From Egicoccus sp. AB-alg2 (lineage in GTDB: Bacteria; Actinomycetota; Nitriliruptoria; Nitriliruptorales; Nitriliruptoraceae), in the NCBI RefSeq assembly GCF_041821065.1, contig NZ_JBGUAX010000012.1, forward strand, positions 1 through 64,000: DNA of 64,000 nt. The letters are read 5' to 3'. This document shows, in pieces, positions 53,563-62,305 of this stretch (its first letter is position 1; each line of letters begins with the position of its first letter). The position numbers and the translations under genes were made by a program. A model generated the notes under the pieces. That model did no database searches. It had not been told where the DNA came from and saw only the letters and a list, made by a program, of their open reading frames with translations.

Positions 53563-53732
53563 TGGGGTTGGTGGGGCCTTCAGCGGTCTCGGAGGATCGG
53601 TCAGGAGCGGCGGTGAAGGCCCGTGATGGGGTTGGTGGGGCCTTCAGCGGCCTCGGAGGATCGGTCATGAGCGGCGGTGAAGGCCCGTGATGGGGTTGGT
53701 GGGGCCTTCAGCGGTCTCGGAGGGTCGGTCAT
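53541..53732 (+). repeat. Three 64-bp tandem repeats spanning the folB end and folK start
   Basis: Units 53541-53604, 53605-53668 and 53669-53732 are identical in length with only 3-4 base differences. Each contains codons for SGGEGP and a stop, a 9-bp perfect hairpin (TGAAGGCCC with GGGCCTTCA, 15-nt loop), and CGGAGGRTCGGTC followed by a start-like triplet. Stems are at 53550-53582, 53614-53646 and 53678-53710. The folB stop falls in the loop of the first hairpin; folK begins at the end of the third unit. Confidence 0.97.
53667..53690 (+). other. Seven-codon minicistron inside the repeat array
   Basis: ATG 53667, 9 bp after GGAGGA-like sequence, encodes MSGGEGP then TGA. It duplicates the folB C-terminal codons behind a copy of the folK ribosome site. 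The equivalent triplet at the end of unit 1 is AGG, not ATG. Confidence 0.35.
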
Positions 53733-54351
53733 GAGCAGCGAGCAGGTCCTGCTCGGGCTCGGCGCCAACGTCGGTGACCGCCTGGAGACCCTGGCGGCGG
53801 CCGTGCACGCGATCGACGACCTCGACGGTGTGGCCGTGGAGGACGTCTCGGCCGTCTACGAGACGCCGCCCTGGCCGCCGCCGGACGACCCTCGATCCGT
53901 GACGCAGGAGCCCTACTACAACCTGGTCGTCAAGGCGGTGACCAACCTGGCGCCGCACGCCCTGCTGGCCGAGACACAGCTGCTGGAACGCGCCTTCGGT
54001 CGCGACCGTGCCCGCGAGGCGCGATGGGGGCCACGCACCCTCGACATCGACCTGCTGCTGTTCGGTGACCGGCAGATCGACACGCCGGACCTGGTCGTCC
54101 CGCACCCGCGCATCGCCGAGCGCGCGTTCGTCCTGGTGCCGCTGCTCGAGCTCCTGCCCGGCGGTGCGCTGCCCGACGGGCGCCGGCTGACCGGCCTGCT
54201 GGCCGCGCTCGCCCCCATCGAGGGCATCGAGCTCGTCGTCCGCCTCGAGGACCTGCCCGGCCGCCGCCTCGAGCGTCCCGAAGGCCCCACGGCGCCCCCA
54301 GCGTCATTCGAGCGCCCCGACGTCGGCGACGGCCGAGCGGGTGGCCGGTGA
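53731..54351 (+). CDS. folK: 2-amino-4-hydroxy-6-hydroxymethyldihydropteridine pyrophosphokinase
   Basis: 206 residues. VLLGLGANVGDRLETLAAAV is the HPPK start, followed by AVYETPPWPP, YYNLVVKAVT, WGPRTLDIDLLLFGD and VVPHPRIAERAFVLVPLLEL. About 40 extra C-terminal residues are Pro/Arg-rich. ATG 53731 is preceded by GGAGGG; an earlier in-frame start would translate repeat sequence. The stop overlaps the next gene by 4 bp. Confidence 0.94.
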   Translation: MSSEQVLLGLGANVGDRLETLAAAVHAIDDLDGVAVEDVSAVYETPPWPPPDDPRSVTQEPYYNLVVKAVTNLAPHALLAETQLLERAFGRDRAREARWGPRTLDIDLLLFGDRQIDTPDLVVPHPRIAERAFVLVPLLELLPGGALPDGRRLTGLLAALAPIEGIELVVRLEDLPGRRLERPEGPTAPPASFERPDVGDGRAGGR

Positions 54352-55214
54352 GGTACCGGATCGCCGTCGTCGGGCCCGGCCGGGTCGGCACGCTGCTCGC
54401 CGTCGCGCTCGCCCGCGCCGGCCATCGCGTCACCGCCGTGGCCGGCGGCCGGCCCGAGGCAAGGGCGCGGGTCGCCGCCGCGGTTGCCGGCGTCCGCGGG
54501 TTCGACACGCCCGTCGAGGCCGTCCCGCACGCCGACCTGCTGGTCCTGGCCGTCCCGGACGACGCCCTGGAGGCCGTCGTCCGCGACCTCGCCCGCGCGG
54601 ACGGCCTGCACGCGGCGCTCCACCTCGTGCACGTCGCCGGCTCGCGGGGGCTCGCACCGCTGGACCTGGCCCGGCGCGCCGGGGCGCGCGTGGCCGCGTG
54701 CCACCCGGCGATGACGGTCCCGTCCGAGGCGGTCGAGCCCGAACGCCTCCACGGCGTCGCCTGGGCGGTGACGGCGGCGCCCGCGGACCGGGACTGGGCC
54801 CACGACCTCGTGCGCGATCTCGGCGGCGACCCGGTCGACGTGCCCGAGTCGGCCCGCGTGCTCTATCACGCCGGCCTGACCCTCGGTTCCAACGCGGCGG
54901 CCGCTGCCGTGGCCGCGGCCCGCCAGGCGCTGCTGGCCGCCGGGATCCGGCACCCGGAGACCTTCCTCGCCCCGCTGGCGGAGGCGAGCGTCGCCAACGT
55001 GCTGCGCGACGGCGCGGCCGCGCTGACCGGGCCGGTGGTGCGCGGTGACACCGGCACGATCGCCCGGCACCTCGACACCCTCGCTGCCGACCTGCCGGGG
55101 CTGGCGGCGACCTACCGTCGCCTCACCGCCGCGGTCCTCGACCAGGCCGCCCCCGCCGTGGACCCGGCCACCGTCGTCGCGCTGCGTCAGTTGCTGGAGG
55201 AGGAGTCGACGTGA
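54348..55214 (+). CDS. Rossmann-like/DUF2520 oxidoreductase-like protein
   Basis: 288 residues. The N-terminal NAD(P)-binding motif is IAVVGPGRVGTLLAVALARAGH. The C-terminal DUF2520 helical domain has LYHAGLTLGSNAAAAAVAAARQ. It resembles ketopantoate reductase-like proteins and is conserved at this place (the Rv3603c position) before panC, which hints at a step in pantothenate supply. That role is unproven. Confidence 0.85.
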   Translation: MRYRIAVVGPGRVGTLLAVALARAGHRVTAVAGGRPEARARVAAAVAGVRGFDTPVEAVPHADLLVLAVPDDALEAVVRDLARADGLHAALHLVHVAGSRGLAPLDLARRAGARVAACHPAMTVPSEAVEPERLHGVAWAVTAAPADRDWAHDLVRDLGGDPVDVPESARVLYHAGLTLGSNAAAAAVAAARQALLAAGIRHPETFLAPLAEASVANVLRDGAAALTGPVVRGDTGTIARHLDTLAADLPGLAATYRRLTAAVLDQAAPAVDPATVVALRQLLEEEST

Positions 55215-56191
55215 GGCGCGTGACCACCATCGCGGCGCTGCGCCAGGACCTCGCCGCGGAACGCCGTCACGGGCACACGGTGGCGTTGGTGCCGACCCTC
55301 GGTGCCCTGCACGACGGCCACCTCGCCAACGTGCGGATCGCCGCCGGCCTCGCCGACGTGGTCGTCGTCAGCATCTTCGTCAACCCGACCCAGTTCGACC
55401 GGCCCGACGACCTGGCGGCCTACCCGCGCACGCTCGCCGCCGACGAGGCGGCGCTGCGCGCCCTCGGCGAGCACACGCCGGCGTACGTGTTCGTCCCGGA
55501 GGAGCGGGAGATGTACCCCCGCCCGCCCCGCACCACCGTCCACGTCAGCGGCATCACCGAGGTCCTCGAGGGGGCCTCACGCGCCGGTCACTTCGACGGG
55601 GTCGCGACCGTCGTGACCAAGCTGTTCAACATCGTCCAGCCCGACGTCGCCGTCTTCGGGCGCAAGGACTTCCAGCAGAACGTCGTGATCCGCCGCTTCG
55701 TCGAGGACCTGGACCAACCCGTCCGGCTGGTGTTCACCCCGACCGTCCGCGAGGACGACGGACTGGCCCGCTCGTCGCGCAACCAGCGCCTGGACGCCGA
55801 CGGCCGGGCCACGGCCGCGGCGATCCCGCGGGCGCTGCGGGCGGCCGTGTCGGCAGCACGCCGGGCGCGGGCCGAGGGCCGGGCACCCGACCCGGTCCGG
55901 GTACGCGAGGCGGCCCTCGCTACCCTCACGGGCGGCCCGGACCTGGACGTCGACTACGTCGAGGTGGTCGATCCCGACACGCTGGCACCCCCCGACGCAC
56001 CGCGCGGGGAGGAGGCCGGCGGCACCTCGACCGAGCCGACGTCCGCGCCGGGCCCGTCACGGCGGCTGCTCGTGGCGGTGGCCGCCTTCGTGGGTGACGT
56101 CCGGCTGATCGACAACGTGGAGATCGGCGACCCGGACGACGAGGAACGGCTGCTCGCCGCGACCGAGCCCACCGCGACGCCGCACGACTGA
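55211..56191 (+). CDS. panC: Pantothenate synthetase
   Basis: 326 residues. Joins pantoate and beta-alanine using ATP. The first ATP motif reads [18 protein letters not shown] (usual PTMGALHxGH), with [10 protein letters not shown], the second ATP region [17 protein letters not shown], and [11 protein letters not shown] Pro/Ser/Glu-rich insert of about 25 residues precedes the last conserved strand [17 protein letters not shown]. It is coupled to the DUF2520 gene. Confidence 0.95.
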   Translation: MRRVTTIAALRQDLAAERRHGHTVALVPTLGALHDGHLANVRIAAGLADVVVVSIFVNPTQFDRPDDLAAYPRTLAADEAALRALGEHTPAYVFVPEEREMYPRPPRTTVHVSGITEVLEGASRAGHFDGVATVVTKLFNIVQPDVAVFGRKDFQQNVVIRRFVEDLDQPVRLVFTPTVREDDGLARSSRNQRLDADGRATAAAIPRALRAAVSAARRARAEGRAPDPVRVREAALATLTGGPDLDVDYVEVVDPDTLAPPDAPRGEEAGGTSTEPTSAPGPSRRLLVAVAAFVGDVRLIDNVEIGDPDDEERLLAATEPTATPHD

Positions 56192-56261
56192 CCGGTTGGA
56201 ACCACGCCGGCCACGGCCGCCGATCCCGGCGCGTGGACGGCAGGAACGACACGGAGCCCTG

Positions 56262-56642
56262 ATGCGCCGCACCATGATGAAGTCCAAGATCCACCGTGCC
56301 ACCGTGACCGAGGCGAACCTGCACTACGTCGGCTCGATCACCATCGACCGCGACCTCATGGAGGCCGCCGACCTGCTGCCCAACGAGAAGGTGCAGGTGG
56401 TCGACAACGACAACGGCGCCCGGCTGGAGACCTACGTGATCGAGGGCCCGCGGGGCACCGGCACGATCTGCCTCAACGGCGCGGCCGCACGGCTCGTGCA
56501 GCCGGGCGACACGGTCATCATCATCAGCTACGCCGAACTCGACGACGCCGAGGCCCGCACCTGGGAGCCGACCGTGGTGTTCGTCGACGGTGACAACCGC
56601 CCGACCTCCACGGGGAGCGAGATCCATGGCGCCGTCGCCTGA
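56262..56642 (+). CDS. panD: Aspartate 1-decarboxylase
   Basis: 126 residues. A pyruvoyl enzyme making beta-alanine for PanC. The self-cleavage site is Gly-Ser in [17 protein letters not shown], with [20 protein letters not shown] and [23 protein letters not shown] precedes ATG 56262. Its end overlaps nadC by 17 bp. Confidence 0.97.
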   Translation: MRRTMMKSKIHRATVTEANLHYVGSITIDRDLMEAADLLPNEKVQVVDNDNGARLETYVIEGPRGTGTICLNGAAARLVQPGDTVIIISYAELDDAEARTWEPTVVFVDGDNRPTSTGSEIHGAVA

Positions 56643-57576
56643 GTCGACCACCATCACCCCGCCGCGCCACGCGCAGCCACCGCTGGACGCGCGCGGGCTG
56701 GCCGCTGCCAGCCGCGACGCCGTGCGGCGCGCGCTGCAGGAGGACCTCGGGGCCCACGGGGACGTGACCAGCGTCGCGACCGTGTCCGCCGACGCGACCG
56801 GCCGCGCCGACCTCGTGGCCCGCGCCGAGGGCGTCGTGGCCGGCACCTCGCTGGTGCCGGCGGTCTACGAACAGGTCGACCCGCGTGTCGAGGTGGCGCT
56901 GGAGGTCCGCGAGGGCGACGTCGTCTCGGCCGGGCAGCGGCTCGGGCAGGTGACCGGCCCGCTGCGCTCGATCCTCACCGGCGAGCGCACGGCGCTGAAC
57001 TTCCTCACCCACCTGTCGGGCATTGCGACGCACACGTTCGCGTACGCCCGGGCCGTGGCCGGCACCGACTGCGTGGTCCGCGACACCCGCAAGACGACCC
57101 CCGGCCTCCGGCTGCTGGAGAAGGCCGCCGTGCGGGCCGGCGGCGGGGTCAGCCACCGCGTCGGACTCTACGACGCGCTGCTCGTCAAGGACAACCACGT
57201 CGCCGCGGCCGGGTCGGTGGCGGCCGCCACGCGCCGTGCCATCGCCCGCAGCGGTGGCCGCCCGGTGCAGGTCGAGGTCGACTCGCTGGAGGAGCTGGAG
57301 GAGGCCGTCACGGCGGGTGCCCGCGACCTGCTCCTCGACAACTTCGGCCTCGAGGACACCCGCACGGCGGTCGCCCGCGTGCGTGAGCTGGAGGCCCGGC
57401 ACGGCCGGATCCTGCTGGAGTCGTCTGGACGCGTGACGCTGGCGACGGCCGGTGACTACGCCCGCACCGGCGTCGACCGGATCGCCGTCGGGGAGATCAC
57501 GCACTCCGCGCCGCAGCTCGACATCGGCCTGGACATCCACCTCGGTGGCGCCGGCGGCGACGGAAGCGGAGCCTGA
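56626..57576 (+). CDS. nadC: Nicotinate-nucleotide pyrophosphorylase (quinolinate PRTase)
   Basis: 316 residues. Converts quinolinate and PRPP to nicotinate mononucleotide. Landmarks are [63 protein letters not shown] and [15 protein letters not shown] 56626 has GGGGAGCGAG upstream. nadA and nadB are not in the window. Confidence 0.96.
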   Translation: MAPSPESTTITPPRHAQPPLDARGLAAASRDAVRRALQEDLGAHGDVTSVATVSADATGRADLVARAEGVVAGTSLVPAVYEQVDPRVEVALEVREGDVVSAGQRLGQVTGPLRSILTGERTALNFLTHLSGIATHTFAYARAVAGTDCVVRDTRKTTPGLRLLEKAAVRAGGGVSHRVGLYDALLVKDNHVAAAGSVAAATRRAIARSGGRPVQVEVDSLEELEEAVTAGARDLLLDNFGLEDTRTAVARVRELEARHGRILLESSGRVTLATAGDYARTGVDRIAVGEITHSAPQLDIGLDIHLGGAGGDGSGA

Positions 57577-57577
57577 C

Positions 57578-58345
57578 GTGCTGCTGGCCATCGACGTCGG
57601 CAACTCGAACACCGTGGTCGGCGTCTTCGACGGCGAGGAGCTGCTCGAACACTGGCGCCTGTCGACCGACGTCGAGCGCACCCCGGACGAGCTGATCCTG
57701 TCGCTGGCCGGCTTCCTCGGCTTCGCCGGGCTGGACCTGCACCGGCAGGTCGACGGGCTGGTCGCGGGCAGCGTCGTGCCGACGGTCACCGAGGTGGTCC
57801 GCGACATGGCCCACCGCTACCTGCCGTTCCGACCGGTGATCGTGGAACCGGGGGTGCGTACCGGCATCTCGCTGCGCCACGACCACCCGCAGGACATCGG
57901 CGCGGACCGGATCGTCAACGCCGTCGCCGCACACGCACGCTACGACGGTGCCGCCATCGTCGTCGACTTCGGCACGGCCACCAGCTTCGACGCGGTCAGC
58001 GCCGACGGCGCGTTCGTCGGCGGCGCGATCGCCCCCGGCGTCCACGTCGCCTCCGAGGCACTGGTCCAGCGCGCGGCCCGGTTGCCGAAGGTGGAGACCG
58101 TCACGCCGCCGTCGCCGATCGGGCGCTCGACCGTGACGGCCCTGCAGTCCGGCATCGTCTACGGCTTCGCCGGGCAGGTCGACGGGATCGTGCGCCGCAT
58201 CGCGGCCGAGCTCGGCGGCGACGTCACGACGGTCGCGACGGGCGGCTGCGCACCCGCCGTGCTGGCGGCTTGCGAGACGATCGACGACTACGACCCGTGG
58301 CTGACACTCGACGGCCTGCGCCTGATCTGGCACCGGAATCAGTGA
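57578..58345 (+). CDS. coaX: Type III pantothenate kinase
   Basis: 255 residues. Phosphorylates pantothenate, the first step to CoA. The ASKHA motifs are LLAIDVGNSNTVVGVFDG, GADRIVNAVAAHARY, VVDFGTATSFDAVSADGAFVGGAIAPG and the C-terminal VATGGCAPAV. GTG 57578 begins 1 bp after nadC stops. Confidence 0.95.
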   Translation: MLLAIDVGNSNTVVGVFDGEELLEHWRLSTDVERTPDELILSLAGFLGFAGLDLHRQVDGLVAGSVVPTVTEVVRDMAHRYLPFRPVIVEPGVRTGISLRHDHPQDIGADRIVNAVAAHARYDGAAIVVDFGTATSFDAVSADGAFVGGAIAPGVHVASEALVQRAARLPKVETVTPPSPIGRSTVTALQSGIVYGFAGQVDGIVRRIAAELGGDVTTVATGGCAPAVLAACETIDDYDPWLTLDGLRLIWHRNQ

Positions 58346-58358
58346 CCTGCCGAGCGGG

Positions 58359-58364
58359 TAGCGT
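58359..58364 (+). promoter_or_regulatory. Possible -10 element (TAGCGT) of lysS
   Basis: TAnnnT hexamer 39 bp before the lysS GTG, in the 57-bp gap after coaX. Confidence 0.35.
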
Positions 58365-58402
58365 TGCGAGTCCGTTCCCGCCGACCGCGAGAGGTCGTCC
58401 TC

Positions 58403-59929
58403 GTGACCGACGACGCCACCCCGGAGCTGCCCGAACCCACCCGCGAGGGCGAGTCCAAGCTCGACGAGATCGTCGCGACCCGCCGCGCCAAGGTCGCGCA
58501 GCTGCGCGAGGCGGGCGTCGAACCCTACCCCGTGCGGTTCGCGCCGTCCGTGACCGTGGCGCAGGTGCGTGAGCGCTACCCGGATCTCGAGCCGGGCACG
58601 GAGACCGGTGACGAGGTGACCGTCGCCGGCCGGGTCGTGGCCAAGCGCGAGATGGGCCGGCTGCGGTTCCTCGTCGTGCGCGAGGACGGCCAGGACCTGC
58701 AGCTGTTCTGCCCCGTCAAGGCGCTCGACGGGCCCTCGCGCGAGCTCGTCGATCTCCTCGACGTCGGCGACTGGGTGGGTGCAACGGGTGAGGTGCTGGC
58801 GACCAAGACCGGCGAGCTGTCGGTCAAGCCGGCCACGCTGACGCTGCTGGGCAAGGGCCTGCGACCGCTGCCGTCGTCCTGGTACGGCCTGTCCGACACC
58901 GAGGCCCGCTTCCGGCAGCGAGAGCTCGACCTGACCGTCAACGCGGACGCCCGCCGGGTGTTCACCATCCGGGCGCGGGCGCTCAAGGCACTGCGCGCGG
59001 AGCTCGACGAACGCGGCTACGTCGAGGTGGAGACGCCGATGCTCCACCCGATCCCCGGCGGCGCGGCGGCCAAGCCGTTCGTGACCCACCACAACGCGCT
59101 GGACACCGACCTGTACCTGCGCATCGCGCCCGAGCTCTACCTCAAGCGGCTGATCGCCGGCGGCATGCGGCGCGTGTACGAGATCAACCGCAGCTTTCGC
59201 AACGAAGGGATGTCGCCGCGGCACAACCCCGAGTTCACGATGCTGGAGTCCTACGAGGCCTACGCCGACTACCACGACGTCATGGACCTCACCGAGGCGC
59301 TGTTCCGCCGCGCCGCGAACGAGGCGTTGGGCACGCTCGAGCTCACCTACCAAGGCCGTCCCGTGTCGCTGGCCGGTCCGTTCCGGCGTGCCAGCCTGCT
59401 CGACCTCACCCGCGAGGCGACCGGCCGCGACGACCTGTCCTACGAACTGCCCGTCGACGAGCTGCGCAAGCTGTGCCGCGAGCACGAGGTGCCGGTCGAG
59501 GACGCGTGGGGGGCCGGCAAGCTGGTGCTGGAGCTGTACGAGGCGCTGGTCGAGCACACCCTGTGGGACCCGACGTTCGTGATCGACTATCCCGTCGAGG
59601 TGTCACCGCTGGCGCGCCGGCATCGCGCGGACCCGCACGTCACGGAGCGTTTCGAACTGATCCTGGTCGGCCGTGAGCACGCCAACGCGTTCTCCGAGCT
59701 CATCGACCCCGACGACCAGCGGTCCCGCCTCGAGGCACAGGCCCGCGCGAAGGCGGCCGGGGACGAGGAGGCGATGGTCGTCGACGACGCGTACCTGCGC
59801 GCCATGGAGCTGGGCATGCCGCCGACCGGCGGGCTGGGCATCGGCGTCGACCGGCTCGTGATGCTGCTCGCCGACGTGGCCAACATCCGCGACGTCATCC
59901 TGTTCCCGACCCTGCGGCCCGAGGGATGA
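58403..59929 (+). CDS. lysS: Lysyl-tRNA synthetase, class II
   Basis: 508 residues. The N-terminal OB fold (DEVTVAGRVVAKREMGRLRFLVV) precedes the class II core: motif 1 YVEVETPMLHPIPGGAAAKP, motif 2 YEINRSFRNEGMSPRHNPEFTMLE, motif 3 GLGIGVDRLVMLLAD. GTG 58403 chosen with GAGAGG upstream. It overlaps the next gene by 4 bp. Confidence 0.97.
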   Translation: MTDDATPELPEPTREGESKLDEIVATRRAKVAQLREAGVEPYPVRFAPSVTVAQVRERYPDLEPGTETGDEVTVAGRVVAKREMGRLRFLVVREDGQDLQLFCPVKALDGPSRELVDLLDVGDWVGATGEVLATKTGELSVKPATLTLLGKGLRPLPSSWYGLSDTEARFRQRELDLTVNADARRVFTIRARALKALRAELDERGYVEVETPMLHPIPGGAAAKPFVTHHNALDTDLYLRIAPELYLKRLIAGGMRRVYEINRSFRNEGMSPRHNPEFTMLESYEAYADYHDVMDLTEALFRRAANEALGTLELTYQGRPVSLAGPFRRASLLDLTREATGRDDLSYELPVDELRKLCREHEVPVEDAWGAGKLVLELYEALVEHTLWDPTFVIDYPVEVSPLARRHRADPHVTERFELILVGREHANAFSELIDPDDQRSRLEAQARAKAAGDEEAMVVDDAYLRAMELGMPPTGGLGIGVDRLVMLLADVANIRDVILFPTLRPEG

Positions 59930-60405
59930 CGGACGCGTTCGAGGTGCGCCCGCTCGGGCGGGTGCACGGCGGCCGCGCCGAGGTCGCCGACGACGACTGG
60001 GGCGACGTGCGGGCCGACCTGGTCCTGGACCCCGACGCCGTCGGTCCGGACGCGACCGCCGGGCTCGAGGCCTTCAGCCATCTCGAGGTGGTGTTCCTGT
60101 TCGACCGCGTCGATCCGCAGCACGTCACCACCGGTGCCCGCCACCCGCGCGGCAACACGGCGTGGCCGCGGGTCGGCATTCTCGCCCAGCGCGGGAAGAA
60201 CCGTCCCAACCGGCTGGCGATCTCACGGTGCCGGCTGGTGGCGGTCGACGGTCTGCGCCTCACCGTCGAGGGGCTCGACGCGGTCGACGGCACCCCGGTG
60301 CTGGACGTCAAGCCGTGGATGGAGGAGTTCGCGCCGCAGGGACCGGTGCGTCAGCCGGCGTGGAGCCGCGAGTTGATGGCCGGCTACTGGCGGGCCGACG
60401 CATGA
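59926..60405 (+). CDS. TrmO-type tRNA (t6A37) N6-methyltransferase family protein
   Basis: 159 residues, a UPF0066/TrmO beta-barrel SAM enzyme. The family signature appears as ARHPRGNTAWPRVGILAQRG then KNRPNRLAISRCRLV and DGTPVLDVKPWMEEF. Members methylate t6A37 of threonine tRNAs; the usual NP-[IL]-G motif reads PNRLAIS, so specificity may differ. Coupled to lysS and to the next gene. Confidence 0.82.
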   Translation: MTDAFEVRPLGRVHGGRAEVADDDWGDVRADLVLDPDAVGPDATAGLEAFSHLEVVFLFDRVDPQHVTTGARHPRGNTAWPRVGILAQRGKNRPNRLAISRCRLVAVDGLRLTVEGLDAVDGTPVLDVKPWMEEFAPQGPVRQPAWSRELMAGYWRADA

Positions 60406-60971
60406 CGACCTTCACGGTCTACACGTCGTCCTCGGACGCGATCGACCCGCGCTATCCGCAGGTCGCCGCCACGTTCGGCCGTCGCATCGGCGAGCGCGGT
60501 GACCGGCTGGTCTACGGCGGCACGGCCGTGGGGGTCATGGGCGTACTCGCCCGGGCGGTGCGCGAGGCCGGTGGACACGTCACGGGCGTGCTGCCGAGGC
60601 TGATGCACGAGCGCGGGATCGCCGACGAGGCCTGCGACGAGCTGCTGGTCACCGACGGCATGAGCGACCGCAAGCAGCACATGGTCGCCCGGGCGGACGC
60701 GTTCGTGGCACTGCCCGGCGGTTTCGGCACGCTCGAGGAGCTCCTCGAGGTGCTGACGTTGAAGCAGCTCGGCTACCACGACAAGCCGATCGTGCTGCTC
60801 AACGTCGACGGGTTCTACGACCCGCTGCTGGCCTTCTTCGAGGAGCTGTACGACACCGCGTTCGCAGCACCGGTCTACCGGGCCCTGTACGCCGTCGTTT
60901 CCGATGTGGACGCCCTGTTCGCGCACGTCGACACGTACGCTGGCACGAGCGTGCCGGCGAAGTGGGCCTGA
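60402..60971 (+). CDS. LOG-family nucleoside 5'-monophosphate phosphoribohydrolase
   Basis: 189 residues. The LOG/TIGR00730 signatures are GDRLVYGGTAVGVMG, RKQHMVARADAFVALPGGFGTLEEL and HDKPIVLLNVDGFYDPLL. The family releases bases from (cytokinin) nucleoside monophosphates. ATG overlaps the previous stop by 4 bp. Confidence 0.92.
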   Translation: MTTFTVYTSSSDAIDPRYPQVAATFGRRIGERGDRLVYGGTAVGVMGVLARAVREAGGHVTGVLPRLMHERGIADEACDELLVTDGMSDRKQHMVARADAFVALPGGFGTLEELLEVLTLKQLGYHDKPIVLLNVDGFYDPLLAFFEELYDTAFAAPVYRALYAVVSDVDALFAHVDTYAGTSVPAKWA

Positions 60972-60996
60972 CCGCGTGACGGGTGAGGAGGCGGCG

Positions 60997-62217
60997 ATGT
61001 TCGACGACCTCCCCACCGCACAGAAGCGGCTCGACGCCGCGACGGCCGAGCTGGACGCGCCCTTCGCGGTCCTCGACCTGGCCGCGTTCGACGCGAACGG
61101 TCGTGACCTGACGCGGCGGGCGGCCGGCAAGCCGATCCGGGTGGCGTCGAAGTCGCTGCGGTGCCGGTGGACCCTGGACCGGGCGCTGGCGTCCGTGCCG
61201 TCGGCCGGCGTCCTGGCGTACACGCTCGCGGAAGCGCTCTGGCTGGCCGAGCACGGCCGCGACGACCTGCTGGTCGCCTACCCGTGCGCGGACCGCGGTG
61301 CGCTGCGGGCCCTGTGCGGGGACGAGGACCTCGCGCGCCGCATCACCGTGACCATCGACGCGGTGGAGCAGCTCGACCTCGTCGACGCGGTGGCGCCGGC
61401 GGCGGCACGGCCCGCGGTGCGGGTGTGCCTCGACGTCGACGCCTCGCTGCCGCTCGCGGGCGGGCACGTGCGCATCGGCGCTCGGCGGTCCCCGGTGCGC
61501 TCACCCGCCGAGGCCGCCGCGCTGGCCCGCGCGGTCGTGACCCGTCGCGGGTTCGTGCTCGACGGGATGATGGCGTACGAGGCGCAGGTCGCCGGCGTCG
61601 GCGACGACCCCACGTACGGCCGCTGGCGCACGCCGGCGATCCGGGCGCTGCGCCGCCGGTCGGTGACCGAGTTCGCCCGTCGGCGCGCCGCGATCGTCGC
61701 CGCCGTCCGTGCCGTCGCCTCGGATGCCGGCCAGCCGCTGCGCTTCGTGAACGGCGGTGGCACCGGCTCGCTGGAGACCACCGCCGCCGAGCGCGCCGTC
61801 ACCGAGGTCGCCGCCGGCTCCGGGTTCTACGGCCCGGCGCTGTTCGACGACTATCGCGACTTCACGCCGCGGCCGGCGGTGCTGTTCGCGCTGCCGGTGG
61901 TGCGCCGTCCGGGCCCGGGCGTCGCGACCGTGCTCGGTGGCGGCTACGTCGCCTCCGGCCCAGCCGGGCCGGACCGGCTGCCCCGCCCGGTGCTACCGGC
62001 CGGCCTGTCGCTCACCGGGACGGAGGGCGCGGGCGAGGTGCAGACACCGGTGCGCGGGCCGGCCGCCGACGGGCTACGCGTCGGCGATCGGGTGTGGTTC
62101 CGGCATGCGAAGGCCGGCGAGTTGTGCGAGCACTTCGAACGCCTGCACGTGATCGCCGACGACGCGGCCCCGTTCGCGGTGCCCACCTACCGCGGCGAGG
62201 GGCAGCGCTTCCTGTGA
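60997..62217 (+). CDS. Alanine racemase-fold PLP enzyme (amino acid deaminase/aldolase type)
   Basis: 406 residues. The N-terminal alanine-racemase barrel has FAVLDLAAFDANGRDLTRRA and the PLP Lys in KPIRVASKSLRCR. The C-terminal part resembles D-threonine aldolase/D-serine dehydratase-like domains, with GDRVWFRHAKAGELCEHFERLHVI giving the C-terminal metal ligands. The substrate is unknown. ATG 60997 has GAGGAG 7 bp before; GTG 60976 is an alternative. Pairing with an aldonolactone oxidase gene is common in actinobacteria. Confidence 0.85.
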   Translation: MFDDLPTAQKRLDAATAELDAPFAVLDLAAFDANGRDLTRRAAGKPIRVASKSLRCRWTLDRALASVPSAGVLAYTLAEALWLAEHGRDDLLVAYPCADRGALRALCGDEDLARRITVTIDAVEQLDLVDAVAPAAARPAVRVCLDVDASLPLAGGHVRIGARRSPVRSPAEAAALARAVVTRRGFVLDGMMAYEAQVAGVGDDPTYGRWRTPAIRALRRRSVTEFARRRAAIVAAVRAVASDAGQPLRFVNGGGTGSLETTAAERAVTEVAAGSGFYGPALFDDYRDFTPRPAVLFALPVVRRPGPGVATVLGGGYVASGPAGPDRLPRPVLPAGLSLTGTEGAGEVQTPVRGPAADGLRVGDRVWFRHAKAGELCEHFERLHVIADDAAPFAVPTYRGEGQRFL

Positions 62218-62305
62218 CGCTCACGCCTCGGTCGCCGGCTCCTCGGCGAGGGCTGCGGCAACCGTCGCAGGCCGCGGCGCCACGGTTCGGTGCCAGCGCG
62301 TCGCT

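Noticed and set aside
53541-53732. 64-bp repeats as a CRISPR array or mobile element remnant
   Set aside because: Units are directly abutting without spacers, begin inside folB and end at the folK start. This is a local tandem duplication.
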